Assembly: GCF_021560175.1 (NCBI RefSeq)
Contig: NZ_CP091110.1
Location: 2,718,001-2,782,000, forward strand
Reading direction: 5' to 3'
Length of the DNA: 64,000 nt
Source: Neobacillus drentensis
GTDB lineage: Bacteria; Bacillota; Bacilli; Bacillales; Cytobacillaceae
This document shows, in pieces, positions 32,642-41,749 of this stretch. The position numbers were made by a program, and so were the translations under genes. Under the pieces are notes generated by a model. It had not been told where the DNA came from, made no database searches, and worked only from the letters and a program-made list of their open reading frames with translations. Within the stretch, counting starts at the first letter, position 1; each line of letters begins with the position of its first letter.

Positions 32642-33232
32642 ATGGAAAAACAGCTTCCGCCAGGCCAATTTGAAACAGAAAAATGGCCAATACTTCATAA
32701 AGGGGACGTTCCCGAGTTCAATAAAACCACTTGGAATTTCAGACTTTTTGGTGAGGTAAAAGAAGAAAAGATTTTATCCTATAAGGAATTTATGGAGCTT
32801 CCGAAGACGATTTCTACCGTTAATATGCATTGTGTAACCACCTGGTCTAAATTTGATACAACCTTTGAAGGAATTGCACTCAGAGAGTTAGTAAAGCTTG
32901 TTGATTTAAAGGAAGAGGTAAAATACATCAAAATTAATGGTTACTATAATCGGGAGAGATTTGGATATTCTGCCAACCTGCCGCTCGAGCCTTTATTAGG
33001 GGACGATTCTTTGTTTGTTTACCGCTGGAAGGATCAAAATCATGATTGGCAGGATATTGATCCAAAACATGGTTATCCACTAAGGTTTATTCCACCAGAA
33101 GTATTTTACCTTTGGAAAGGCACCAAGTGGGTGTCAGGAATTGAGTTTATGACAGAAGATCAAGCAGGATTTTGGGAAGAGTTCGGCTATTCGATGACTG
33201 CAAATCCATTTAAAGAAGAGCGGTACCGTTAA
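32642..33232 (+). CDS. YuiH-type sulfite-oxidase-like molybdenum enzyme
   Basis: This 196-residue protein has the oxidoreductase molybdopterin-binding fold of sulfite oxidase. The conserved Mo-coordinating Cys is in VNMHCVTTWSKFD (about residue 60), followed by TTFEGIALRELVKLVD, YSANLPLEPLLGDDSLF and GYPLRFIPPEVFYLWKGTKWV. It has no dimerisation domain, haem domain or signal peptide, so it is a short YuiH-like cytoplasmic form whose substrate is unknown. I start at ATG 32642 after AGAAGGGG; a long upstream frame is not supported by a ribosome binding site. It is a third molybdenum-dependent enzyme in the window besides NarG and the formate dehydrogenase. Confidence 0.85.
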   Translation: MEKQLPPGQFETEKWPILHKGDVPEFNKTTWNFRLFGEVKEEKILSYKEFMELPKTISTVNMHCVTTWSKFDTTFEGIALRELVKLVDLKEEVKYIKINGYYNRERFGYSANLPLEPLLGDDSLFVYRWKDQNHDWQDIDPKHGYPLRFIPPEVFYLWKGTKWVSGIEFMTEDQAGFWEEFGYSMTANPFKEERYR

Positions 33233-33354
33233 CACCGATTCAGCTGGGAACTCGAGGTATAAAAATCAAAGGGAATTCGTCATATCTTTATAGAAGTCAA
33301 AAAATAGGACGTTAAACCCGTGATAAGCTTAAACCAAGCCTATTTAGGAATACG

Positions 33355-33408
33355 AATAAGAGAACCCAATTGTGTAATTTAACACACTAAGGTTCTCTTA
33401 TTATTTTT
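33355..33408 (+). terminator. strong terminator
   Basis: AATAAGAGAACC pairs perfectly with GGTTCTCTTATT, an inner TTGTGT/ACACAC stem adds to it, and ATTTTT follows. It ends the YuiH-like gene; the minus strand also carries T-rich sequence toward the PucR-type gene end. Confidence 0.85.
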
Positions 33409-33463
33409 GTTGTACTTTTTCAACTTTGCTGTTAGGTTATTAAATCTTTTATATTTTTATCCT

Positions 33464-35521
33464 CTAAATCGAGTTACTCGTCTTTCTTAAATAACATGCA
33501 AGCTGCAATTTCAGAATGTCTTCTGTATCCGTCAGAGAAATATCAAGGATTTCTTCAATTTTTTTAAGCCTTTTATATAAAGTATTAACGTGAACGTGTA
33601 AAAATTGTGCAGTCTTTCCCGGTGCTCGGTCATGTTCCATATAGACAAGCAGTGTTTGTTCGAGCATTAAGCTTTTATCCTTTTCTGATTGAAGTGGAAG
33701 GAAGACCTCATTAATAAATGCGTTTAATTCTTCGTTCGGATGATTAATAAAAAGCCGATTAATTCCAATTTCGTCATAGTTCATGATACCCGTCAGTCTT
33801 TTGGAAACCAGGTACGTTATGGCCTTTTCAGCTTCTGTATAACTTTTTTGTATAGATTCAAGCTCTTGATAAGTGGAACCTACCCCGATTTTTAAGTCTC
33901 CTTTATATAAGTACTTCCAACTCGTTTGAATTGTTTTAAGATTATTTAATAAATAATTTTTCTCGCTTTGACTTGAAAATTGACAAAGTATCGTGATTTT
34001 GTTCCGATATCCGAAAACAATAGGGGTATATGAATGAAAATGTTGTTTGATTAGTGAGATAAGTTTATGAATTTGGATATTGGTCAATTGGATATCCAAG
34101 TGAGTTGGAATATTAATCAGTATAACTATATTATTAGTTGTAACATCAATTCCTAGTTCAACAGCTTTTTGTGTTAGTAAATAATTATCTTTACATTCAA
34201 GGAAATCATGGAATAAATCATGATTTTTTTGATAAAACGATTCAGTGAGTGTGTGTTTTCTTATCATTTCTAATGCAATGATTGAGCTAGCTTGTTCTAA
34301 AATCATTTTATCTAAGGGCAACAGAATACCATCATTCATTTCTACTATGATTAGACCAAAAGGTACATCGATAGCTAGAATGGGATAAATGAATAAAAGC
34401 TTTTCCTCTTGTCCTAGAACTTGTATAGAATGAAAAGATGGTTCTTGACAGTAGGTAATGAGTTTCTTTAATTCGTTAGGAAACTCCGATAACCATTCGC
34501 CAGGACTTGAAAACACGTGGTCCTCGGAAAAATCAAAGATGATTAATGGCTTTTGGATTAGTTTATTTAATTCGTTTACGATGAATTTCAACCCTTTACT
34601 TTGAAGGGATATTTTAATAAAGGTGTCGTGAATTTCATCACGTTGTATCAGTAAATGATTATGTAATTTGAGATCGTTAAATAATTTTGAATTTTTTAGA
34701 GCAATGGAAACTTGGTCAGAGAAACTTGTTAGCAATCGCTGGTCCTCTTTTGTTAAAAGGGACGTGTGACCATTCTGATAAACAATTAATACACATAAGG
34801 TATTTTCCTCTACCTTTATTGGCACCGAAATAATCGATTGCAATGTTTCAAATTGAAAGGAATTAAGTAGGTGCTGGGTATTTTCAGATGACATCGTTGC
34901 TGATTCTCTAAGAATATCATCCATCGAAGTCAATCTAATTGATTGATTGGTCTGAAATGTTTTACCGATGATGCCTTCCCCAATGTTCATTTTCATATTT
35001 TTAATTTCTTCACTAGGCCCTCCTGTCCATGCCTTTGGAATTAGTTTTCCTATGTCATCGTCATACATCCAAAGGACCCCCATATCCGCACTAGGAATAA
35101 CTGATAGAGCATTTTCAAGGATTTTTGTTAGCAGGAAGTCTAAATCTTCTAAAACAGATATATCTCGTATACTCTCTATTAACTTGTTCCGAATATGTTT
35201 CTCTCTATCTAACATCAATTGTAAATAATGAAGATCCACAAGTAAGGTAAGGTGTTCCTGATCATAGATTTCCAACCTTTTCGATCTTGGTGTTCTTAGG
35301 ACAATGGTCGAGTGGCTTGGGTAATAGAAATGGAACTCAGTATATTCCGAATAAGCCAAGACGATTTTTTTTCCCAGAGTCTTTGGAGGAGGGGTCTTAT
35401 CATGAAATTGATGAGAGGAAACAAGAGAAAAATCCATTCCATTGATACTCTCCCATAACTGATAACTAGGAAGGCGACATTGCTCTGTCAAATAGTGATC
35501 GATTTTTATTAGTGTGTTCAT
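33464..35521 (-). CDS. PucR/CdaR-type transcriptional regulator with GAF domain
   Basis: This is a 685-residue regulator. Residues about 110-280 look like a GAF domain (SVLEDLDFLLTKILENALSV, then VLWMYDDDIGKLIPKAWTG and LTKEDQRLLTSFSDQVSIAL). A GGDEF-like degenerate middle domain (about 420-590) precedes the C-terminal PucR helix-turn-helix domain (HVHVNTLYKRLKKIEEIL near residues 645-662). Such proteins bind small ligands and activate uptake or catabolic genes. The gene is divergent from the MFS-amidohydrolase-serine dehydratase genes, the typical setting for their control, and an AGTGTA/TACACT dyad lies in the shared upstream region. Confidence 0.85.
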   Translation of the reverse strand: MNTLIKIDHYLTEQCRLPSYQLWESINGMDFSLVSSHQFHDKTPPPKTLGKKIVLAYSEYTEFHFYYPSHSTIVLRTPRSKRLEIYDQEHLTLLVDLHYLQLMLDREKHIRNKLIESIRDISVLEDLDFLLTKILENALSVIPSADMGVLWMYDDDIGKLIPKAWTGGPSEEIKNMKMNIGEGIIGKTFQTNQSIRLTSMDDILRESATMSSENTQHLLNSFQFETLQSIISVPIKVEENTLCVLIVYQNGHTSLLTKEDQRLLTSFSDQVSIALKNSKLFNDLKLHNHLLIQRDEIHDTFIKISLQSKGLKFIVNELNKLIQKPLIIFDFSEDHVFSSPGEWLSEFPNELKKLITYCQEPSFHSIQVLGQEEKLLFIYPILAIDVPFGLIIVEMNDGILLPLDKMILEQASSIIALEMIRKHTLTESFYQKNHDLFHDFLECKDNYLLTQKAVELGIDVTTNNIVILINIPTHLDIQLTNIQIHKLISLIKQHFHSYTPIVFGYRNKITILCQFSSQSEKNYLLNNLKTIQTSWKYLYKGDLKIGVGSTYQELESIQKSYTEAEKAITYLVSKRLTGIMNYDEIGINRLFINHPNEELNAFINEVFLPLQSEKDKSLMLEQTLLVYMEHDRAPGKTAQFLHVHVNTLYKRLKKIEEILDISLTDTEDILKLQLACYLRKTSNSI

Positions 35522-35540
35522 AAGGATCCCTCCTATTTAG

Positions 35541-35558
35541 AGTGTATATAACTACACT
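35541..35558. promoter_or_regulatory. candidate operator between the PucR-type gene and the MFS gene
   Basis: AGTGTA and TACACT are inverted repeats with a 6-base spacer, and a GTGTACAG word follows at about 35574. It lies in the common promoter region of the divergent genes. Binding of the PucR-type protein is inference. Confidence 0.45.
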
Positions 35559-35658
35559 AATTTTACCTGAAAGGTGTACAGTTAAACATTGTAGAAATAG
35601 TCAGAATTTTTTATATTTAGGATAACATCACATTACTAATTTGATAGGGGGTAGGTAT

Positions 35659-36888
35659 ATGGTAACGAGAGTACAGCAAAATTGGAAGTATATTATTATC
35701 ACCATGCTTTTTCTAGGATGGTCATTAGGGAATTTTGATCGCTTTATTATGAATTATGCGGTTTTAGGTATTTCAAAAGATTTACACTTTAGTGCATCCG
35801 AGACAGGAATTGTATTAAGTAGTTTCTTTGCTGGATATGCCATCATGCAGATTCCAGGTGGATGGCTAGCCGATCGATTCGGTTTCCGGAAAATCATTAT
35901 TACCGCCTTACTGGCATGGTCCATCTTTACCGTCTTAACAGGCTTCGCATGGTCCTTGTTATCGATGATTCTCATCCGCTTTCTGTTTGGAATTGGGGAA
36001 GGAAGTTTCTTTCCATCAGCTTCAAAAGGAATAGCCGGTTGGTTTCCAATCAATGAACGGAGTCGCGCTATGTCTATTATGCTCTCTTCGGGAACCATCA
36101 TGGGGGTTTTGACCCCGATTGTTGGAACGCATCTTATACAAGGCATTGGGTGGAGAAGTATATTTCACTCCGTTGGTGTAATTGGAATTGTAATTACCCT
36201 ATTGTTTGTATTTCTTCTTAAGGAACAAACAAGGACTAATGTAGACGGAGAGAAAACCTCTAGTAAAAAGAAACAACCGTTAAAAGAAGTATTAAAGACA
36301 CCGATGATCTGGAATTTGTTTATTGCTTATTTTAGTATTTATGCAGTGAACTGGGGATTAACTTCATGGATGCCAACATACTTAGTGAAGGTAAAAGGGC
36401 TCGATTTAACTTCTGTTGGGTACGTATCTGCTATTCCTCCGCTCGCAGGTGTTTTAGCGATGTTTTTAAGTGGATATGTCTTAGATAAATTACCTGAGGG
36501 GAAGGACAAGCTTTTGGCAGCAGTTTTTGCGATAATTTCAGCGGGTTCACTCCTTCTAATGGCTTTTGCGCCTAACATTACTATGTTTGTAATCTACCAA
36601 AGTATCATTACAGTCTTATTCTCATTTAATATTATTTTGATTACCACTGTCCCTTTGAAGATTCTTCCAGAAGATGTGGTGGGGACGGCAAATGGTTTTA
36701 TTAATACAGGTGCACAGTTTGCAGGTGTCCTAACACCTATGTTGATTGGGTTTTTAGTGGATGCCTTTAATGGTTCATACAATGCAGCATTTATTATGCT
36801 GGTTATGTTTGCTCTTTTATGTGCAGGTTCATTATTTACAATTCGGCCAAAAAAACAAATTGAGTTAACTAGTCAACATGTAGGATAG
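35659..36888 (+). CDS. MFS transporter, anion:cation symporter-like
   Basis: This 409-residue membrane transporter has 12 predicted helices. The ACS-like family motif between helices 2 and 3 is GGWLADRFGFRKIII, and the first helix has FLGWSLGNFDRFIMNYAVLGI. Relatives take up organic anions such as galactonate, glucarate, phthalate or nicotinate by proton symport. I start at ATG 35659, which follows AGGGGGTAGG; a TTG 18 bases earlier has no spacing. The gene is divergent from the PucR-type regulator and only 3 bases from the next gene, so it probably imports the amidohydrolase substrate. Confidence 0.85.
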   Translation: MVTRVQQNWKYIIITMLFLGWSLGNFDRFIMNYAVLGISKDLHFSASETGIVLSSFFAGYAIMQIPGGWLADRFGFRKIIITALLAWSIFTVLTGFAWSLLSMILIRFLFGIGEGSFFPSASKGIAGWFPINERSRAMSIMLSSGTIMGVLTPIVGTHLIQGIGWRSIFHSVGVIGIVITLLFVFLLKEQTRTNVDGEKTSSKKKQPLKEVLKTPMIWNLFIAYFSIYAVNWGLTSWMPTYLVKVKGLDLTSVGYVSAIPPLAGVLAMFLSGYVLDKLPEGKDKLLAAVFAIISAGSLLLMAFAPNITMFVIYQSIITVLFSFNIILITTVPLKILPEDVVGTANGFINTGAQFAGVLTPMLIGFLVDAFNGSYNAAFIMLVMFALLCAGSLFTIRPKKQIELTSQHVG

Positions 36889-36891
36889 GAG

Positions 36892-38334
36892 ATGAACAAG
36901 TTGAATTTAACAGAAAAAATAGCAAAAATAATTGAGAGTAAACGTTCTCTGTTTACAAATGTAAGTGATCAAATCTGGGAATTTGCAGAAACACGGTTTG
37001 AAGAATTTCACTCGGCGGATTTGCTTTGTCAAACATTAACAAATGAAGGATTCTCAGTAACTAGGGGAGTGGCGGGGTTGGAAACCGGCTTTATTGGTTC
37101 ATTTGGCAAGGGGCACCCAATCATTGCGGTACTTGGTGAATTTGATGCGTTAGCGGGGCTTAGTCAGCAAGCAGGCAGTATAAATTTTAACCCTGTATCG
37201 GTGAATGGAAATGGACATGGATGTGGGCATAATCTATTGGGGGTTGGTGCACTTTCCGCAGCAATGGCCATTAAAGAATATATGGATGAGAATCGAATGG
37301 AAGGAACTGTAAGATATTATGGGTGTCCAGCAGAAGAAAGCGGCTATGGCAAAACGTTTATGGCAAGGGACGGGCTGTTTAAGGATGTTGATGTGGCTTT
37401 CTCTTGGCATCCGGCAACAATGAACGCTGTAATGCATTCAACCTCAAACGCCGTCATTCATGTGGATTTTAAATTTTCAGGCAGAAGTGCCCATGCTGGT
37501 GCGGCTCCACACCTGGGCAGAAGTGCCCTCGATGCCGTTGAACTAATGAATGTGGGTGTCAATTATATGAGAGAACATATGGTTGACGAGGCCCGCATCC
37601 ATTATGCCGTAACCAATACAGGCGGGTTAGCACCGAATGTGGTGCAATCTGAGGCAGAGGTGACCTATTTAATTCGAGCACCCAAGCCCAATCAGGTAAG
37701 AGATTTATTTGATCGAGTGGTAGATTGCGCACGTGGTGCAGCACTGATGACACAAACAGCAATGGAGCACAGTATACAGGGATCCTGCCATAATTTAATT
37801 CCAAACCTTACACTTGAAAAAGTAATGCATCAGCATATGCAAGAATTAGGTTTTCCAAGTGTAACAGATTCGAGTATCGATTTTGCACACGAGATGTATG
37901 CCACTTTGACAGATGAAGAGAAACAAAGTGCTGCAGCCACTGTCGGTAAAGACATGGCAAGAAGGCTCGCTGAACGACCTATTGCCGATTTTGTTGTTCC
38001 TTTTTCCGAAAAGGTCAGTTTTATGAGTGGTTCGACGGATGTAGCTGACGTCAGCTGGAATGTTCCCACTGCACAATGTGTCACGTCAACTTGGGCGTTT
38101 GGTACCCCGTTTCATACGTGGCAAGTTGTCGCACAAGGCAAAGAAGAGTATGCACACGATGCCATGCTACTCGCAGGAAAAGCGATCGCTTGTACAGCTA
38201 TTTCTGCACTCAAGAATCCCGAATTAATTGAAAACGCCAAAAGAGAATTAAATGAAACGCTTGATGGTCAAACGTATGAATCACTGATTCCTTCAGGTTT
38301 GATGCCTCCGAAATTGATGGTAGCAAGCAAATAA
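36892..38334 (+). CDS. AbgB-like M20 amidohydrolase
   Basis: This 480-residue zinc metallopeptidase of the M20 family is most like the AbgB subunit of p-aminobenzoyl-glutamate hydrolase and related amidohydrolases. Metal and catalytic motifs are VLGEFDALAGL (about 81-91), NGNGHGCGHNLLG with His ligands, CPAEESGYGKTF with the catalytic Glu pair, FSWHPATMN and FGTPFHTWQVV. The dimerisation domain is around 187-310. It would cleave an N-acyl or peptide-amide bond. The ATG start follows AGGAG with almost no spacing; a TTG at 36901 has a better distance. It sits between the MFS gene and a serine dehydratase. Confidence 0.82.
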   Translation: MNKLNLTEKIAKIIESKRSLFTNVSDQIWEFAETRFEEFHSADLLCQTLTNEGFSVTRGVAGLETGFIGSFGKGHPIIAVLGEFDALAGLSQQAGSINFNPVSVNGNGHGCGHNLLGVGALSAAMAIKEYMDENRMEGTVRYYGCPAEESGYGKTFMARDGLFKDVDVAFSWHPATMNAVMHSTSNAVIHVDFKFSGRSAHAGAAPHLGRSALDAVELMNVGVNYMREHMVDEARIHYAVTNTGGLAPNVVQSEAEVTYLIRAPKPNQVRDLFDRVVDCARGAALMTQTAMEHSIQGSCHNLIPNLTLEKVMHQHMQELGFPSVTDSSIDFAHEMYATLTDEEKQSAAATVGKDMARRLAERPIADFVVPFSEKVSFMSGSTDVADVSWNVPTAQCVTSTWAFGTPFHTWQVVAQGKEEYAHDAMLLAGKAIACTAISALKNPELIENAKRELNETLDGQTYESLIPSGLMPPKLMVASK

Positions 38335-38362
38335 TAATTTCGTATAAAAGATGAATTCCATT

Positions 38363-38400
38363 ACTTTTGCCCTTCTACTATAAGGTGGAAGGGCAAAAGT
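38363..38400 (+). terminator. hairpin between the amidohydrolase and serine dehydratase genes
   Basis: ACTTTTGCCCTTC and GAAGGGCAAAAGT form a perfect 13-bp stem with a 12-base loop, followed by ATTTAT. It may partly attenuate transcription, or mark separate units. Confidence 0.75.
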
Positions 38401-38447
38401 ATTTATAAGGAATAATATGAGTGACTACAAGGAAAGGAGTACGTTAT

Positions 38448-40007
38448 ATGTCCTTTACTTCTTTAAAAGAATTAATCGAACTGGCAGAAAAGGGGAACAC
38501 AACCATCGCTCAGATCATGTTAAAAACAGAAGAAGAACAAAAGGGGATTCCTAAGCATCAATTATTGGAGAAAATGTTGGAGCAATTAGGTGTAATGGAG
38601 GAAGCGGTACGAAAAGGGACAGAAAGTCCTGTGAAGTCTCGGACCGGTTTGACAGGCGGGGATGGATATCGTATGAAACTCTATGCTCGAAAAGGGATGT
38701 CGTATATCGCCCCCAAAACATTAGATACCCTTTCCTACGCGCTGAGCGTGTCTGAAGTCAATGCAGCCATGGGGCGGATTGCTGCAACACCTACAGCAGG
38801 TGCAGCTGGCATATTACCGGCTGTTCTTATTCATGCTATCGAAAGTGGAAGATTTAAACGTGATGAGATTGTTCTTTCTATGTTCACAGCTTCTGCACTT
38901 GGATTAGTTATTGCGAATAAAGCATCCATTTCTGGAGCCGCTGGCGGATGTCAGGCAGAAGTGGGATCGGCAACAGCGATGGCAGCAGGTACGTTGGTTG
39001 AATTAGCAGGGGGAACACCATCCCAAGTCGGAAATGCGGTGGGGATCGCATTAAAGAATTCCCTAGGGCTGGTTTGCGATCCAGTGGCCGGACTAGTAGA
39101 AATTCCTTGCATTATCAGAAATGGGCTTCATGCCATCACGGCGCAAGCGGCAGCCGATATGGCGTTAGCAGGCGTCAATAGTGTGATCCCACCCGATGAA
39201 GTGATTTATGTGATGCACGAAGTAGGACAACAAATGCCGGAATCATTAAGGGAAACGGGAATAGGAGGTCTGGCAGGAACTCCAACTGGCAAGAAACTAA
39301 TGGGAAAAGTGTTTAATAAGAAAACAGTAAGTCAGCCGGCAAAATATCAGAGTGCGTATGAAATTATTGGCCCGATTATGGTCGGTCCCTCTAGTTCCCA
39401 TACCGCCGGCGCCGTTCGCATCGGCAGAATTGCCAATCAGTTATTAAATGAAAAACCTGTTCATGTGAAGTTCCCCTTTATGGGCTCATTTGCGGAAACT
39501 TATGAAGGCCATGGGACAGATGTAGCTTTATTAGCAGGGGTACTCGGGTTGGCAACAAGTGATGAAAAAGTACCCCATGCAAAACAGTTGGCAGAGCAAA
39601 ATGATTTATCTTATGAATTTACCAAAAGAATATTAGGAAGTTATCATCCTAATACGGTTCTCATTGAATTGGAAGGAGAAACTAGAAGGATCAAAATATT
39701 GGCAAGTTCATTAGGTGGTGGAAAAGTGGAGGTTCAAGAATTGGATGATTACCCGTTAAAATTCTCGGGTGAGCGGCCGACACTTGTGATCCGTCATATT
39801 GACAAAAAAGGATTTCTTGCGGAATTATCGAATATTCTTAATAAGCATGGGTTTAACATCGCCCGTTTGGGACTAGAACGGGCTAAAAAAGGCGGTTCAG
39901 CTGTTACCATTTGTGAGGTGGATGAAAGATCCGTTACCACTATCGTTCCAATTTTGAAAAAAGAACTTGCAATCTTAGAAGATATTCTACTCGTGCATTT
40001 ACCATAA
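38448..40007 (+). CDS. L-serine dehydratase, iron-sulfur-dependent, fused alpha then beta chains
   Basis: This enzyme deaminates L-serine to pyruvate and ammonia using a [4Fe-4S] cluster. Residues 1-290 match the SDH alpha domain, with cluster cysteines visible in GGCQAEVGS (about 168), CDPVAGLVEIPC (about 210 and 221). Residues 300-435 match the SDH beta domain (YEIIGPIMVGPSSSHTAGAVRIG), and the last 80 residues look like an ACT domain (PTLVIRHIDKKGFLAEL). In Bacillus the two chains are normally separate, with beta first. In E. coli SdaA the fusion is beta-alpha. Here one 519-residue gene has alpha before beta. ATG 38448 follows GGAAAGGAG. Confidence 0.88.
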   Translation: MSFTSLKELIELAEKGNTTIAQIMLKTEEEQKGIPKHQLLEKMLEQLGVMEEAVRKGTESPVKSRTGLTGGDGYRMKLYARKGMSYIAPKTLDTLSYALSVSEVNAAMGRIAATPTAGAAGILPAVLIHAIESGRFKRDEIVLSMFTASALGLVIANKASISGAAGGCQAEVGSATAMAAGTLVELAGGTPSQVGNAVGIALKNSLGLVCDPVAGLVEIPCIIRNGLHAITAQAAADMALAGVNSVIPPDEVIYVMHEVGQQMPESLRETGIGGLAGTPTGKKLMGKVFNKKTVSQPAKYQSAYEIIGPIMVGPSSSHTAGAVRIGRIANQLLNEKPVHVKFPFMGSFAETYEGHGTDVALLAGVLGLATSDEKVPHAKQLAEQNDLSYEFTKRILGSYHPNTVLIELEGETRRIKILASSLGGGKVEVQELDDYPLKFSGERPTLVIRHIDKKGFLAELSNILNKHGFNIARLGLERAKKGGSAVTICEVDERSVTTIVPILKKELAILEDILLVHLP

Positions 40008-40035
40008 TAAGAAAAAGGTCCATTCATTGAGGTTT

Positions 40036-40061
40036 AAGCTGCCATTGGCAGCTTTTTGTTT
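40036..40061 (+). terminator. terminator after serine dehydratase gene
   Basis: AAGCTGCC and GGCAGCTT pair around a three-base loop and TTTTGTTTTG follows. Confidence 0.85.
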
Positions 40062-40306
40062 TGAATAAAGGATATTTTCGCATAAATTGTTGTTTTTCGT
40101 AAAAGTTTATCAGCCCGTGATATTAAATGCTTCGTGGCATCTCCTGTAAGATAAGAACGTTTGCGAAAATTGCCCTGGAACATAGTAGATGGTCCTTAAT
40201 AAGGTCCAAAAGCAACAAAGCTTAAATTGTTTCAGAGCTAATTGTAGGTATTCTTTCTAATTTTTGTATAAAATAACAATAGTAAATAAAAAGAAAAGGT
40301 GAGAAC
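40062..40306. other. intergenic stretch before the M20 dipeptidase
   Basis: AT-rich spacer. I see no gene, riboswitch or repeat; the AAAAGGTGAG ribosome binding site of the dipeptidase lies at its end. Confidence 0.4.
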
Positions 40307-41674
40307 ATGAGTCAATTATCCGAGGTATTAGCCGAAAATCATCAACAAAATGTCGAAGAATTAAAAGAATTGCTCAGGATTCCCAGCGTAAGTTCCTTAT
40401 CTGAGCATAAAGAGGACATCCAAAAAGCAGCTTCATGGATTGCCAATAAATTAGAAAGCATTGGAATGGAATATGTTGAAATCATTCAGACAAAAGGCCA
40501 TCCGATTATCTATGGAGACTGGCTTCATCAGGAAAATGCGCCAACAGTCTTAGTGTACGGTCATTATGACGTACAGCCAGTTGATCCCGTTCATTTATGG
40601 GAAACTCCTCCGTTTGAACCAACGGTCCGTGATGAGAAGATCTATGCGAGAGGGGCAACCGACGACAAAGGGCAGACATTCTTACATATCAAAGCAGTCG
40701 AAACGCTATTGAAAGTAGAAGGTAAATTACCTGTAAACGTTAAATTTTGCATCGAAGGAGAAGAAGAAATCGGAAGTCCGCATCTTCCGCCATTTTTATC
40801 CGATAATAAAGAAAAATTAGCATGTGATGTGGTGATTATATCTGATTCTGATATGTGGGACAGAGGAGTTCCAGCTATCACCTATTCTTTACGAGGTCTA
40901 TGTGCCTTGGAATTTTCCCTTAAAACCGCTAATTCTGATTTACATTCGGGTATGTTTGGCGGGGGAGTTCAGAACGCTAACCATCTACTGGTACAGCTTC
41001 TTTCTACCCTTCACGATGGAAACGGGAAAGTAAATGTAGAGCACTTCTATGATGATGTCGTCGAACTAACAGATTTTGAAAAGGAACAAATTAAAGCACT
41101 GGGCTTCGATGAAGAAAAGCTAAAAAAATCGTTAGGGTTAACCGATTTAACCGGAGGGGAACACAACTTTCCTTATCCTGAAAGAATTAGTTCCCGTCCA
41201 ACCTTAGAAGTCAACGGCCTATGGGGCGGATTTCAGGGGGAAGGAACCAAAACTGTTATCCCGAATGAGGCACATGCCAAAATCACTTGCCGTTTAGTCC
41301 ATAATCAAAACCCTGAAAAGATTCAACAATTAATCAAAAAGCATTTGGAAGAACAAGCACCAAACGGATGCACGGTGGAAGTTACCTTACAAGATACGGG
41401 TAATCCATTTTTAACGCCGATTGATAGCCCGATGATTCAAAAAGCGGCCGAAGCATATGAAAATGTCTATGGAAAAGCACCAGTTTATAAAAGAGAAGGC
41501 GGTTCGATTCCGATTGTATCTGACTTTAACCAATCTCTAAATGTGCCTGTGGTCTTAATGGGATTCGGTTTACCGGATGAAAACCTTCATGCACCAAACG
41601 AACACTTTAACTTGGAAAACTTTGATAAAGGGATCCTAACCATTTGTTCCTTTTTCGAGCTTCTTAATAAGTAA
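40307..41674 (+). CDS. M20 family dipeptidase
   Basis: This 455-residue zinc peptidase belongs to the M20 dipeptidase group (CNDP/PepV-like). Metal ligands and catalytic residues are seen in VYGHYDVQPVDP (His, Asp), GATDDKGQTF (second Asp), CIEGEEEIGSPHL (Glu pair), IISDSDMWD and APNEHF. It would cleave dipeptides in the cytoplasm. AAAAGGTGAG lies six bases before the ATG. It has its own transcription region, so it need not belong with the amidohydrolase cluster, although it could finish hydrolysis of the same peptides. A 15-bp GTGCCTGTCACCACC palindrome follows. Confidence 0.88.
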   Translation: MSQLSEVLAENHQQNVEELKELLRIPSVSSLSEHKEDIQKAASWIANKLESIGMEYVEIIQTKGHPIIYGDWLHQENAPTVLVYGHYDVQPVDPVHLWETPPFEPTVRDEKIYARGATDDKGQTFLHIKAVETLLKVEGKLPVNVKFCIEGEEEIGSPHLPPFLSDNKEKLACDVVIISDSDMWDRGVPAITYSLRGLCALEFSLKTANSDLHSGMFGGGVQNANHLLVQLLSTLHDGNGKVNVEHFYDDVVELTDFEKEQIKALGFDEEKLKKSLGLTDLTGGEHNFPYPERISSRPTLEVNGLWGGFQGEGTKTVIPNEAHAKITCRLVHNQNPEKIQQLIKKHLEEQAPNGCTVEVTLQDTGNPFLTPIDSPMIQKAAEAYENVYGKAPVYKREGGSIPIVSDFNQSLNVPVVLMGFGLPDENLHAPNEHFNLENFDKGILTICSFFELLNK

Positions 41675-41678
41675 AATG

Positions 41679-41711
41679 GTGCCTGTCACCACCTGCGGTG
41701 GTGACAGGCAC
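41679..41711. repeat. 15-bp-arm palindrome (intergenic, terminator-like)
   Basis: GTGCCTGTCACCACC and GGTGGTGACAGGCAC form a perfect stem with a TGC loop, followed by TTTTA. The same GTGCCTGTCACC word is widely seen between genes in Bacillus relatives (recalled), so it looks like a repeated intergenic element acting as a terminator. Confidence 0.75.
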
Positions 41712-41749
41712 TTTTATGAGAAAAAATCGGATAGACAAGGAGTGATTAC

